Shown here piece after piece: positions 1-8,616 of a stretch of DNA of 52,203 nucleotides. The translations under genes and the position numbers were made by a program. Origin of the DNA: Candidatus Omnitrophota bacterium (GTDB taxonomy: Bacteria > Omnitrophota > Gorgyraeia > Zapsychrales > Zapsychraceae); the NCBI GenBank assembly GCA_015232535.1, contig JADFZM010000002.1:1-52203 (forward strand), given 5' to 3'. The notes under the pieces are model-generated. The model worked only from the letters and a program-made list of their open reading frames with translations, did no database searches and was not told the DNA's origin. Position 1 is the first letter of the stretch. Every line of letters starts with the position of its first letter.

Positions 1-68
1 CTTTTGTATTCGCAAAGGCAAGTCCTTTAGCGGATCCGAAGGATTTGGAGAAGTTTTTGTATTCATAA
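1..68 (+). CDS. TPP-dependent 2-oxoacid dehydrogenase E1 alpha subunit, C-terminal end (partial)
   Basis: Only the last 21 codons are in the window (reading frame beginning at base 3, stop TAA at 66-68). The peptide contains ASPLADPKDLEKFLYS, which resembles the usual tail of pyruvate/acetoin dehydrogenase E1 alpha subunits (an Ala-Ser-Pro-Leu-x-Asp-Pro segment followed by a short helix). The next gene, 59 bases downstream, is the matching E1 beta subunit, and alpha-beta adjacency is the normal arrangement for this enzyme. The identification rests on a short tail plus context, so it is moderately secure. The thiamine-diphosphate-binding residues lie outside the window. Confidence 0.65.
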   Translation, partial: FVFAKASPLADPKDLEKFLYS

Positions 69-127
69 TTTTAAACGATGGATGTAAGACGAGATACGTT
101 TTTCGTCCTTCGTTGAAAGAATAATAA

Positions 128-1171
128 ATGCCTTGGACAAAATTACAAATTGAGCGAGAAGAGCCGGTTTTCGACGAAAGCCAGGGACAGAACGTGCGCA
201 AGCTTTCTTACGGAGACGCTATCCGCGAAGCCCTCGACCAGGCCCTGGAAAAAGACGGGCGAGTTTATGTGATGGGGCAGGGGATAGATGACCCCGGCGG
301 TATGTTCGGGACAACATTAGACCTGCATAAGAAATACGGTAATGAGCGTGTTTTTGATACCCCACTTTCGGAGAGCTGCTTAACGGGTGTTGCCGTAGGC
401 TCGGCAATGGCCGGGATGAGGCCCGTCTATATTCATAATCGTCCCGATTTTCTTCTTTTGGCCATGGACCAGATAGTCAATCATGCCTCTAAGTGGAGCT
501 ATATGTTCGCCGGGCAGGTTTCAATCCCGCTTGTTATCCGTACTTGTATCGGGCGGGGATGGGGCTCTGCCGCCCAGCATTCGCAGGCTTTGCAGTCTTT
601 ATTCGCCCATGTTCCGGGTTTGAAAGTTGTTATGCCGGCATCGGCTTATGACGCTAAGGGGCTTTTGATCACCGCTATCGCCGATAATAATCCGGTTATC
701 TATATCGAGCATAGATGGTGCTACAAGCATATCGGTTATGTGCCGGAGAAAATTTATTCCATCCCCTTCGGGCAGGGAGTTGTTAAGAAAGAAGGCAAGG
801 ACGTTACAATAGTTGCTGTTTCGCATATGGTGATTGAATCTCTGCGCGCCTCCGTCGAGTTAGAAAAAAAGGGAATTAGCGTAGAGATTATTGACCCGCG
901 CACTCTTAGGCCTCTCGATGAGGAAATAATTTTGAAATCCGTGGCCAAAACAGGAAAACTTCTTGTTGCCGACCTTTGCTGGAAGACGGGCGGTTTCAGC
1001 TCGGAGGTAATAACAACAGTCGCCGAAAAAGGTTTACGGTCTCTTAAAAAGCCGCCGGTTCGATTGTCCTTTCCGGATATCCCTACTCCGGCAGGTTTTA
1101 CTTTGGAGAATGCTTTTTATCCGGGAGTTGATGATATTGTGCGGGAGGTTGAGAAGCTGGCGAAGGAGTAA
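128..1171 (+). CDS. TPP-dependent 2-oxoacid dehydrogenase E1 beta-like subunit in a sugar operon
   Basis: 347 residues of transketolase-type pyrimidine and C-terminal domains, the E1 beta partner of an alpha2beta2 thiamine-diphosphate enzyme. The segment FDTPLSE places Glu82 at the position of the E1 beta glutamate that activates the cofactor aminopyrimidine (Glu59 in mature human E1 beta). AAQHSQ (His151) and FAHVPGLKVV are also typical. The usual GED motif is GQG here. No E2 (lipoyl acyltransferase) or E3 gene is nearby; the neighbours are nucleotide-heptose enzymes. PDH-E1-like pairs without E2 are known to add two-carbon branches to 4-keto sugars (AviB1/AviB2 of avilamycin biosynthesis, as I recall), so a sugar-branching role is plausible. 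An ordinary oxoacid dehydrogenase with E2/E3 elsewhere is the alternative. ATG start with a weak purine-rich upstream sequence. Confidence 0.8.
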   Translation: MPWTKLQIEREEPVFDESQGQNVRKLSYGDAIREALDQALEKDGRVYVMGQGIDDPGGMFGTTLDLHKKYGNERVFDTPLSESCLTGVAVGSAMAGMRPVYIHNRPDFLLLAMDQIVNHASKWSYMFAGQVSIPLVIRTCIGRGWGSAAQHSQALQSLFAHVPGLKVVMPASAYDAKGLLITAIADNNPVIYIEHRWCYKHIGYVPEKIYSIPFGQGVVKKEGKDVTIVAVSHMVIESLRASVELEKKGISVEIIDPRTLRPLDEEIILKSVAKTGKLLVADLCWKTGGFSSEVITTVAEKGLRSLKKPPVRLSFPDIPTPAGFTLENAFYPGVDDIVREVEKLAKE

Positions 1172-1176
1172 ATGAT

Positions 1177-2109
1177 TTGAACAAAGACTCAAAAATATTT
1201 ATAGTCGGGCATGATGATATACAGGAAAAGTCCCTTTTAGCCTATTTTGTTAAAAGCGGGTTTAAAAATGTTTTCTCCGCCTCGGATATCGCTTTAAACA
1301 CCGCTGTTCAGTCTTCTGTATTCCATTTCTTTATGAAGCACCGACCGGAATACGTTTTCTTAAACTCCATACGCTCCGGAGGAATAGAAGCCAACCGCCA
1401 AAGCCCGGCGGATTTTATTTATGAGAATATCGAAAGCCAGAACAATATATTTTACTCATCTTACAAATTCGGCGTCAAGAAGCTCCTTTATTTGGCCAGC
1501 TCCTGCGTTTATCCCAAGGAAGCTTCCCAGCCCATCAAAGAATCCTATATTTTGACAGGGGAACTTGAAGAAACAAGCCGGGCTTATTCAATTGCGAAAT
1601 TGGCGGGAATAGAAAGCACCCGCGCTTTCCGTAAGCAATATGGTTTAAACGCTATTGCCGCGATCCCGGCGACGGTTTACGGCCCCGGCGGGGATTTTGA
1701 TGCCGGGAAATCGCATGTGATTTCCGCTTTGATAGCGAAATTTACCGGCGCGGCCAGAGATAATTTAAGCGAAGTTACGGTTTGGGGCTCGGGTAAACCA
1801 CGCAGGGAATTCTTATATGTTGATGATTTTGTTTCGGCGTGCTTATTTTTAATGGAGAAATATAATGAGGAAGGTATTATTAATTTCGGCGCGGGAGAGG
1901 ATATATCGATTGCCGAGCTGGCGGGTATTATCGCGCGCAAAACAGGCTTTCGGGGAAGCGTAAGATACGACGCCTCTAAGCCGGAGGGAGTAATGCAAAA
2001 ACTTTTGGATAATTCCCGAATAAAACAATTGGGATGGAAGCCGAAAACTTCTCTGGATATGGGAATAGAAGAAACGTGTAAATGGTATAAGGATAATTCA
2101 GGCAAATAG
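1177..2109 (+). CDS. GDP-L-fucose synthase-like extended SDR with a degenerate NADP glycine loop
   Basis: 310 residues that align end to end with GDP-4-keto-6-deoxymannose epimerase-reductase (Fcl/WcaG). The epimerase-reductase residues are kept: Ser108 and Cys110 in SSCVYP, Tyr137 and Lys141 in YSIAK, and His180 in KSHVI. The WGSGKPRREFLYVDD and DASKPEG segments are also conserved. The cofactor loop is not: GHRGMVG of E. coli Fcl reads GHDDIQE here (residues 11-17), so two of the three Rossmann glycines are Asp14 and Glu17. The start is TTG at 1177; the ATG at 1172 hits a stop after one codon. In Campylobacter, Cj1428 (Fcl-like) follows Cj1427 in GDP-heptose modification, and the same pair occurs here. 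The likely role is reduction or epimerisation of a GDP-4-keto-heptose, but cofactor use is uncertain. Confidence 0.8.
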   Translation: MNKDSKIFIVGHDDIQEKSLLAYFVKSGFKNVFSASDIALNTAVQSSVFHFFMKHRPEYVFLNSIRSGGIEANRQSPADFIYENIESQNNIFYSSYKFGVKKLLYLASSCVYPKEASQPIKESYILTGELEETSRAYSIAKLAGIESTRAFRKQYGLNAIAAIPATVYGPGGDFDAGKSHVISALIAKFTGAARDNLSEVTVWGSGKPRREFLYVDDFVSACLFLMEKYNEEGIINFGAGEDISIAELAGIIARKTGFRGSVRYDASKPEGVMQKLLDNSRIKQLGWKPKTSLDMGIEETCKWYKDNSGK

Positions 2110-2131
2110 TGAAACAGAAACGGAGCAAGAG

Positions 2132-3064
2132 ATGAAAATATTAGTAACCGGCGGGGCGGGCTATATAGGCTCGGTAATGGTGCCGATGCTTTTATCTATG
2201 GGGCACGAGGTTACCGTTTTAGATAATTTCATGTTCAACCAGACTTCCCTTTTGGATTGCTGTCATTTTAAAACTTTGCAAATAATCAGGGGAGATACCC
2301 GTAACGAGGATTTAATAAAGAGATTGATCAAAGACAAAGACGCGATATTTCCCTTAGCTTGCCTTACCGGCGCTCCGTTATGCTCTAAAGAGCCGGCGAT
2401 GGCCGAGGATGTCATTCTTAAGGCGATGCGCCTTATTTTGAAGCTGCGCGGTAAAGGACAGGTTATCATTTATCCGACGACAAACAGCGGTTACGGTATC
2501 GGCGAAAAAGGCAAGTTTTGCACGGAGGATACTCCTCTTCGGCCTGTTTCTTTGTACGGTAAATTGAAAGTGCAGGCGGAAAACGAAATCCTGGAAGCGG
2601 GAAACGGCATTACCTTAAGGCTAGCTACTGCTTTTGGGGTTAGCCCGCGCATGAGATTGGATCTTTTGGTCAATGATTTTGCTTACCGCGCCCTTAATGA
2701 CCGCTATGTTATCTTATTCGAGGCGCATTTTAAGAGAAATTATATTCATGTCCGCGATGTTGCCAAGGCTTTCATCCATTCTTTGGATAATTTTGCGAAA
2801 ATGAAAGATCAGGCTTACAATGTGGGCTTAAGCGACGCGAATTTGAGCAAAAAGGAACTCTGCGAAGAGATAAAGAAACATGTCCCGGAGTTTTATTTCC
2901 TTGAATCAGCCGTCGGCGAAGACCCGGATAAAAGGGATTATATAGTCAGCAATGAAAAGATCGAGAAAACCGGTTATATGCCGGATGTTTCTTTGAGCGA
3001 TGGAATAAAAGAGCTTGTGAAAGGATACCAGGCGATAAAAAGAAACCAGTTCGCCAACATTTAA
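2132..3064 (+). CDS. Cj1427-like GDP-D-glycero-alpha-D-manno-heptose C4 dehydrogenase
   Basis: 310-residue extended short-chain dehydrogenase with an intact NAD loop GGAGYIG (7-13) and catalytic Tyr142/Lys146 in SLYGKLK. Several diagnostic stretches match my memory of Campylobacter jejuni Cj1427: a TNSGYGIGEKG segment at 117-127, RMRLDLLVNDF, FKRNYIHVRDV and EDPDKRDYIVS. Cj1427 oxidises GDP-D-glycero-alpha-D-manno-heptose at C4 with tightly bound NAD recycled by 2-oxoglutarate. The HddA and HddC genes that make that substrate are 1.5-3 kb downstream in the same operon, which supports the assignment. A 22-base gap separates it from the Fcl-like gene. The product, a GDP-4-keto-heptose, would be the entry point for the ColD-like and Fcl-like enzymes. 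A generic UDP-hexose epimerase is the less likely alternative. Confidence 0.85.
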   Translation: MKILVTGGAGYIGSVMVPMLLSMGHEVTVLDNFMFNQTSLLDCCHFKTLQIIRGDTRNEDLIKRLIKDKDAIFPLACLTGAPLCSKEPAMAEDVILKAMRLILKLRGKGQVIIYPTTNSGYGIGEKGKFCTEDTPLRPVSLYGKLKVQAENEILEAGNGITLRLATAFGVSPRMRLDLLVNDFAYRALNDRYVILFEAHFKRNYIHVRDVAKAFIHSLDNFAKMKDQAYNVGLSDANLSKKELCEEIKKHVPEFYFLESAVGEDPDKRDYIVSNEKIEKTGYMPDVSLSDGIKELVKGYQAIKRNQFANI

Positions 3065-3067
3065 AAG

Positions 3068-4588
3068 ATGCAAAGTAAAACGGATGTTTTATTCGTAAAG
3101 CCGAATAACCAAAAGAAAATCTTTCAGGACCTGAGCAAGGATTTTTCCGGAATTGAGCCGCCTTTGTGGCTTATTTTAACCGCCGCTTTTATCAAAAAAG
3201 AAGGGTTTTCGGTTTCGGTTATCGATGCGGAGGCGGAGAATTTAAGCACAGACGAAACCCTGGAGCGAGCGCGTAAGGAAGATCCTCTTTTAGTCGCGGT
3301 CTTGGTTTCAGGCACAAACCCTTCTGCCTCGACGATAAATATGCCGGGGGCAGGCGAATTCCTGAAGGCGCTTCATGAAAAAGGCACGAGAGCCTTGACG
3401 GTTATTTCAGGGCTGCATCCGTCGGCTTTGCCCCGAAGGACGATGGAAGAGACGGCGGCGGATTTTTTGATAGAGGGCGAAGGGTTTTACACATACCGCG
3501 ATTTGATATCATTGCTTAAGAAGGGGAATCCTAAGGTAAATGATTTTAAGGTTAAAGGGCTTTGGTTTAGAAAGGGCAAAGAGATCCTTTCTAATCCCAG
3601 GGCGGATAATGTCAATGACTTAGGAGTTCTGCCTATGCCGGCATGGGATCTTCTTCCTATGGATAAATACCGGGCGCACAATTGGCATTGTTTTTCACGC
3701 GTCGATAAAAGGACCCCTTATGCTGTTATCTATACGAGCTTAGGTTGCCCTTTTAATTGCCATTTTTGCTGTATCAACTCTATTTTCGGCGGCCCCGGGA
3801 TCAGGTATCGCCCGGTAAAAGACGTTTTAAGCGAGATAGAATACTTAGTTAAGAATTATAAAGTTAAGAATATTAAGATTTTAGACGAGCTTTTCGCGCT
3901 TAACTGGAAGCACGTCGAGGAAATTTGCGACGGTTTGATCAATTTTGGTTTTGAGCTAAATATTTGGGTTTACGGGCGGGTTGATACGGTCAAGGATTAT
4001 ATGCTTGCCAAAATGAAAAAAGCCGGGATAAATTGGATAGCCTACGGGTATGAAGCCGGGAGCAAAAAAGTCAGAGACGGGGTTTCCAAAGGGCGTTTTA
4101 GCGAGAAAGAGATCAAAGAGATCACCCGAAAGACTCACGAGGCGGGGATCAGTATAGTCGCTAATTTTATCTTCGGTCTTCCCGAGGATGATATGGAAAC
4201 AATGAAGGAAACCCTTGATTTGGCCAAAGATCTTAATTGCGAATACGCTAATCTTTATTGCGCCATGGCTTATCCGGGCTCGAGGTTGTACGAGGATGCC
4301 GTTAAGCAAAAACTTCCTTTACCGGAAAGTTGGAGCGCTTTTTCTCAGTTTAGCGTTGACTGTTTGCCTTTGCCGACGAAATATATCACAAGCGCTGAGG
4401 TTTTACGTTTCCGCGACGCAGCGTTTGATGACTATTTTTCCGATCCGCGCTACTTGGAGATGATAGAAAGAAAATTCGGCGATAGCGCGGTTAATAACGT
4501 TAAGGCGATGCGTGAGGTAAAGTTAAAGAGGAAAAATTACACTCTTGATAACAAAGTTTATTTTAAGGGCACCATGGAGGCAATTTAA
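3068..4588 (+). CDS. B12-binding-domain radical SAM protein of the heptose operon
   Basis: 506 residues. The N-terminal half (about 1-200) has the Rossmann-like cobalamin-binding layout of class B radical SAM proteins, with an ISGLHPSALP segment and GEGFYTYRDL near 137-146. The radical SAM core follows, with the [4Fe-4S] cluster cysteines Cys227, Cys231 and Cys234 in GCPFNCHFC. A C-terminal extension runs from about 430. Family members include C-methyltransferases and many unassigned enzymes acting on lipids or sugars. The gene sits between the C4 dehydrogenase and HddA, 3 bases after the former and directly abutting the latter, so it probably acts on the same heptose or glycan. The substrate cannot be deduced from the sequence. 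Confidence 0.8.
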   Translation: MQSKTDVLFVKPNNQKKIFQDLSKDFSGIEPPLWLILTAAFIKKEGFSVSVIDAEAENLSTDETLERARKEDPLLVAVLVSGTNPSASTINMPGAGEFLKALHEKGTRALTVISGLHPSALPRRTMEETAADFLIEGEGFYTYRDLISLLKKGNPKVNDFKVKGLWFRKGKEILSNPRADNVNDLGVLPMPAWDLLPMDKYRAHNWHCFSRVDKRTPYAVIYTSLGCPFNCHFCCINSIFGGPGIRYRPVKDVLSEIEYLVKNYKVKNIKILDELFALNWKHVEEICDGLINFGFELNIWVYGRVDTVKDYMLAKMKKAGINWIAYGYEAGSKKVRDGVSKGRFSEKEIKEITRKTHEAGISIVANFIFGLPEDDMETMKETLDLAKDLNCEYANLYCAMAYPGSRLYEDAVKQKLPLPESWSAFSQFSVDCLPLPTKYITSAEVLRFRDAAFDDYFSDPRYLEMIERKFGDSAVNNVKAMREVKLKRKNYTLDNKVYFKGTMEAI

Positions 4589-5593
4589 ATGATAATAAGC
4601 CGGACACCTTTTAGGATCTCTTTTTTCGGCGGGGGAACCGATTACCCGGGATGGTTTAAGGAAAACGATGGCGCGGTTGTGGCGACAACGATCAATAAAT
4701 ATTGTTATATCACCTGCCGCTATCTTCCGCCATTTTTTGAACATAAATCGAGGATAATCTATTCCAAGATGGAGCATGTTTCAAAGATAGATGAGATTGA
4801 CCACCCGGCGGTCAGGGAGGTTTTAAGGTTTTTAAAAGTAAAAGAAGGCGTTGAGATCCATCACGACGGAGATTTGCCTGCCCGCACGGGACTGGGCTCA
4901 AGCTCTTCTTTCACCGTGGGCCTTTTGAACAGCATGTACGCGCTTTTAGGCAAGATGGCATCGAAAGAACAACTTGCAAAAGAGGCCATATATATCGAGC
5001 AAAATATGTGCCTTGAAAATGTCGGTTGCCAGGACCAGATGCTGGTTGCTCACGGCGGATTGAATTTTGTCGAATTCGGCGGGGACAATCACTTGAAAAT
5101 AAGCAAGATAACGGTGCCCGGGAGCACTCTCGAAGATTTACAGTCGAATCTGATGCTTTTTTTTACCGGGTTTTCGCGGAACGCCTCCGAAATAGCCAAG
5201 CATCAAGTAAAGAACATCCCTAATAAGCGTCGTGAACTTGAATTGTTGTACCAGATGGCGCTTGAGTCGTTAAAGATTTTAAACAATAACAAATTAAATG
5301 ATTTCGGTAAACTGCTGCACGAAAGCTGGATGCTTAAGAAAACACTCTCGGATAAAATCACAACGCCTCAGATCGATGAGATATACAATAATGCCAAAAA
5401 GTCCGGGGCTCTAGGCGGCAAGTTGATAGGGGCGGGCGGCGGCGGCTTCGTGCTTCTTTATGTCCCGAGGGAAAAGCAGGCGATTGTAAAGGAGAAATTA
5501 AAGAAGCTATTATTGGTCCCGTTTAAGTTCGAGACCTTAGGAAGTCAGATCATTTTCTATCAGCCGAGCGAAGGGTACGTTAAGAAAAAATAA
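4589..5593 (+). CDS. hddA: D-glycero-alpha-D-manno-heptose 7-phosphate kinase (GHMP family)
   Basis: 334 residues, the usual length for HddA. The N-terminus RTPFRISFFGGGTDYP (5-20) is typical of heptose/fucose kinases. The GHMP phosphate-binding loop is LPARTGLGSSSS (96-107), and the C-terminal motif 3 is KLIGAGGGGFV. The enzyme phosphorylates heptose 7-phosphate at C1 to give the 1,7-bisphosphate on the way to GDP-heptose. HddC is next and GmhB is further down the operon, which makes the pathway assignment firm. A GGAGG sequence at 4576-4580 precedes the ATG, which abuts the stop of the preceding gene. L-fucokinase-type activity is the main alternative within the family. Confidence 0.88.
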   Translation: MIISRTPFRISFFGGGTDYPGWFKENDGAVVATTINKYCYITCRYLPPFFEHKSRIIYSKMEHVSKIDEIDHPAVREVLRFLKVKEGVEIHHDGDLPARTGLGSSSSFTVGLLNSMYALLGKMASKEQLAKEAIYIEQNMCLENVGCQDQMLVAHGGLNFVEFGGDNHLKISKITVPGSTLEDLQSNLMLFFTGFSRNASEIAKHQVKNIPNKRRELELLYQMALESLKILNNNKLNDFGKLLHESWMLKKTLSDKITTPQIDEIYNNAKKSGALGGKLIGAGGGGFVLLYVPREKQAIVKEKLKKLLLVPFKFETLGSQIIFYQPSEGYVKKK

Positions 5594-5600
5594 TATTTCG

Positions 5601-6314
5601 ATGAAAAATAAATTAAAAAACATTGATGTGGTGATTCTTTGCGGAGGATTAGGCAAAAGGCTCCGCCCAATGACGGGAGAGGCTCAAAAAACGATGGCTA
5701 TGGTGGCCGGCCATCATTTCCTAGATATCCTCCTCGGCTATTTATCTAAGCAAGGCTTTAAAAGGGTCATCCTTTGTACCGGTTTTTTTGCCCAAGAAGT
5801 TGAGGAATATTATAAGAAGAATGATTTTGGCTTAAAACTGGAGTTTTCCCGGGAGCCAGAACCTTTGGGCACCGGAGGGGCTTTTAAGAATGCCGAAGGG
5901 ATGATTAATAGCGGGACATTTTTCGGTTTAAACGGCGATTGTTTCTGCCCGGTTGATTACAGCGCTGTCTATGAATTTCACAAGGAACATAATGGGGTTA
6001 CGACTTTGGTGGTTGCGCAGGTCGCCGATAGCCGCGATTTCGGCAGCATCATTCTCGATAAAGACGGAGCCATTAGCGATTTTTTAGAGAAAGATGCCAG
6101 CCGCGGGATAAGTTACATTAATGCCGGAATATATTGTTTTGAGAAGAAAATATTTGATTTCATGCCGAAACTGAAAAAGTTCTCTATTGAAACCGACGTT
6201 TTCCCCTCGATAATTAAAAAAGGTTTTTACGGATTTCTGACGGGTGCCGAGTTTATCGATATCGGGACACCCGAGAGGTTTTCTAAGGCGCAGGAAATTT
6301 TTAAGAAAGGGTGA
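5601..6314 (+). CDS. hddC: D-glycero-alpha-D-manno-heptose 1-phosphate guanylyltransferase-like nucleotidyltransferase
   Basis: 237-residue sugar-phosphate nucleotidyltransferase. The nucleotide-binding signature ILCGGLGKRLRPMT lies at 12-25, with a lysine at 30 (QKTM) in the place of the usual P-K-P. Metal-binding Asp is in the LNGDCF segment, and GTGGAFKNA contacts the sugar nucleotide. Its length and location directly after hddA match HddC, which joins heptose 1-phosphate to GMP. The GDP specificity is inferred from the neighbouring HddA, Cj1427-like and Fcl-like genes, not read from the sequence. An RmlA or mannose-1-phosphate guanylyltransferase activity is possible. Confidence 0.82.
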   Translation: MKNKLKNIDVVILCGGLGKRLRPMTGEAQKTMAMVAGHHFLDILLGYLSKQGFKRVILCTGFFAQEVEEYYKKNDFGLKLEFSREPEPLGTGGAFKNAEGMINSGTFFGLNGDCFCPVDYSAVYEFHKEHNGVTTLVVAQVADSRDFGSIILDKDGAISDFLEKDASRGISYINAGIYCFEKKIFDFMPKLKKFSIETDVFPSIIKKGFYGFLTGAEFIDIGTPERFSKAQEIFKKG

Positions 6315-6317
6315 AAC

Positions 6318-7493
6318 TTGAAAATAAATTTGGAACAAAGCAAAACCCTGATCTCTAAGGCCGATTACCGCGTCCCCTTCGGGACAATATCTTTAACCTC
6401 GGAAGCTAAGAAGCTTATAAAAGAGGCCTTAGATAGAAAATGGCTGACAAGGGGAAAACTTGTGCAGGAATTTGAAGAAAAATTCGCATCCCTTTTCGGG
6501 GTAAAGTATGCGGTAACGGTTAGTAGCGGTACGGATGCCGATTGCATTGCCTTAGCTGTTTTATACGATTACGGCGCAAAAAGGGGGGATGAGGTGATAA
6601 TCCCCGCTCTGACTTTTATTGCGACCGGAAACGCCGTTTTACAGGCCGGCTTTAAGCCTGTTTTTGTTGACGTAAAAAAAGAGACTTTGAATATCGACCC
6701 CGCAAGAATCGAAAAGGCCATCACCAATAAAACCCGGGCGATCATGCCGGTGCATTTGATGGGAAAGCCGGCCGAGATGGACAAGATAATGGCAATAGCT
6801 CGAAGGCATAACCTCTTTGTCGTTGAGGACGCAGCCGAGGCCCACGGTGCGCAATATAAGGGAAAATATGTCGGCACTTTCGGCCAAATGGCCGCTTTTT
6901 CCCTTTACGCGGCTCATATTGTTACGACCATTGAAGGGGGCATAATAATTACCGACGATAAAAAGATCGCCGAGATCTTAAGGTCTTTGCGCAATCATGG
7001 AATTGAAGGAAAATTCCGGGCAAAGCGGATCGGTTTCTCGGCGAAAATGAATGAAATTGAGGCGGCGGTGGGTTTGGGGAACATCAAGATTTTTGATAAA
7101 ATATTAAAGAAACGCCGGCGCAATTTGTTATATCTGATCGATAAATTCCGAAAATTCGACGATATATTCCTGTCTATCAAAGAGGAAAATAACGAAAAAA
7201 TCGGTCCGCACGCTTTTTCGATCGTCCTAAAGGATAACTCAAGGTTCACCAAGGACGAATTTGTAGCTTTTTTGGACAAAAGGGGCATTGATTCAAGGAA
7301 TTTATTTTATTCCATCCCAACCCAGTGCCCGAGCTACTCTTATCTTGGCCATAAGTTAGGGGAATTTCCCGAGGCGGAATATTGTTCGGATAACGGGACG
7401 CATATCGGGATCCATCAGGATTTGGAATTGAAAGATTTGGATTATGTCGAAGAGAATGTTGAAGAATTTTTGAGGGCAAAAGGGCTGAGGTAA
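6318..7493 (+). CDS. ColD/E1-like PLP-dependent sugar 3-dehydratase (DegT fold, Schiff-base Lys replaced by His)
   Basis: 391-residue fold-type-I PLP protein of the DegT/DnrJ/EryC1 group. Where sugar aminotransferases have the cofactor lysine, this protein has His200 in SLYAAHIVTTIEGG. In GDP-4-keto-6-deoxymannose 3-dehydratase (ColD) and the CDP-hexose E1 dehydratase a histidine occupies that position and permits C3 deoxygenation instead of transamination. The C-terminal GIHQDLEL segment also resembles ColD (NHQIEL). The second DegT gene at 10553 keeps the lysine, so the two are functionally distinct. The start is TTG at 6318, three bases after hddC. Predicted reaction: loss of the C3 hydroxyl from a GDP-4-keto sugar, probably the 4-keto heptose made upstream. 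No E1-type [2Fe-2S] cysteine cluster is apparent. Confidence 0.82.
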   Translation: MKINLEQSKTLISKADYRVPFGTISLTSEAKKLIKEALDRKWLTRGKLVQEFEEKFASLFGVKYAVTVSSGTDADCIALAVLYDYGAKRGDEVIIPALTFIATGNAVLQAGFKPVFVDVKKETLNIDPARIEKAITNKTRAIMPVHLMGKPAEMDKIMAIARRHNLFVVEDAAEAHGAQYKGKYVGTFGQMAAFSLYAAHIVTTIEGGIIITDDKKIAEILRSLRNHGIEGKFRAKRIGFSAKMNEIEAAVGLGNIKIFDKILKKRRRNLLYLIDKFRKFDDIFLSIKEENNEKIGPHAFSIVLKDNSRFTKDEFVAFLDKRGIDSRNLFYSIPTQCPSYSYLGHKLGEFPEAEYCSDNGTHIGIHQDLELKDLDYVEENVEEFLRAKGLR

Positions 7494-7497
7494 TTTT

Positions 7498-8616
7498 ATG
7501 AAAATAGCAATTAATTGCCGATCCTTTATTAACAAAAAATATACCGGCATCGGCCGCTATGCTTATCAGTTATTAAAAAGTTTAAGCGAGATCGATACCG
7601 AGAACCAATATTTGCTTTACATTAAAAAGGGATTGATAAATCTAAACAAAAGGATACCGAGTTTTAATGTAAAGAATTTTACGCTAAAGATCGACCGTTT
7701 CCACCACGGGTTGGAGAAATCTATCGGCACAGTCGATGTTTACCATGCGCCAAGCCCAGAAGCCGTGACAGTCAATAATGGCGCCAAGATAGTTGTAACA
7801 GTGCATGATCTTATCTTTAAGACCTTTCCGGAGGGGCACACGCAGACATCGATCGATGAAACGGAGAGGAAAATGCATAATATCGGCGAGAGGGCCGATA
7901 AAATAATCTGTTGTTCAGAGAATACCATAAATGACCTTAAGAAATATTTTAAAATACCCGATGAGAAAATAACGCTTATCTACCAGGGAGTGGATAAAAA
8001 CATTTTTTACCCGATAAACGCCGAAGAATCAAAACTTGCTGAACGGGTGATTAAAAAACGCGGGATCAAAGACCCTTTTATCCTTTCGGTCGGGACAATC
8101 GAGCCGAGGAAGAATTTGGAAAATATCTTATACTCATTTGATAAGCTTAGGGCACGCGGGAAGTTCAAGGGTAAATTGGCGGTTATAGGGATGGAAGGCT
8201 GGCTTAGCGAAGGAGTCGAAGGGCTGATAAAAAAGCTGGAATTAAAAGAGCATGTTGTTTTCCTCGGATATTTGACCGACCAGGAACTGCGGTATTTTTA
8301 TAACAAAGCCGAGGCTTTTGTATTTCCTTCCTTTTACGAAGGGTTTGGTTTTCCGATAATCGAGGCATTTTGCTGCGGAACCCCGGTTGTTACTTCAAAT
8401 GTTTCTTCTTGCCCGGAGGTGGCCAAAGATTCGGCTCTATTGGTAGACCCTTATAGCTCGGAAGATATTTCGGAGGCGATAGCACGGATATTGCATGACC
8501 CGAAGCTTAAGCGATCTCTTGTTGAAAAAGGATTTCGCCGCGGGAGCGATTTTAGTTTCCGGAAAACAGCCCAAAAAACATTAGCGGTTTATAACGAAGT
8601 TTGCCAAAAGCAATGA
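7498..8616 (+). CDS. Glycosyltransferase family 4
   Basis: 372 residues with the two-domain GT-B layout of GT4 mannosyl/rhamnosyl transferases. The N-terminus MKIAINCRSF followed by TGIGRYAYQLL is the common acceptor-domain start. The C-terminal domain has ILSVGTIEPRKNLENIL and the E-x7-E nucleotide-sugar motif in YEGFGFPIIEAF. No signal peptide or membrane segment is seen, so it works at the cytoplasmic face of the membrane. It lies 4 bases after the ColD-like gene and overlaps the next glycosyltransferase, so it is part of the glycan operon. Donor and acceptor cannot be read from the sequence. Confidence 0.85.
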   Translation: MKIAINCRSFINKKYTGIGRYAYQLLKSLSEIDTENQYLLYIKKGLINLNKRIPSFNVKNFTLKIDRFHHGLEKSIGTVDVYHAPSPEAVTVNNGAKIVVTVHDLIFKTFPEGHTQTSIDETERKMHNIGERADKIICCSENTINDLKKYFKIPDEKITLIYQGVDKNIFYPINAEESKLAERVIKKRGIKDPFILSVGTIEPRKNLENILYSFDKLRARGKFKGKLAVIGMEGWLSEGVEGLIKKLELKEHVVFLGYLTDQELRYFYNKAEAFVFPSFYEGFGFPIIEAFCCGTPVVTSNVSSCPEVAKDSALLVDPYSSEDISEAIARILHDPKLKRSLVEKGFRRGSDFSFRKTAQKTLAVYNEVCQKQ

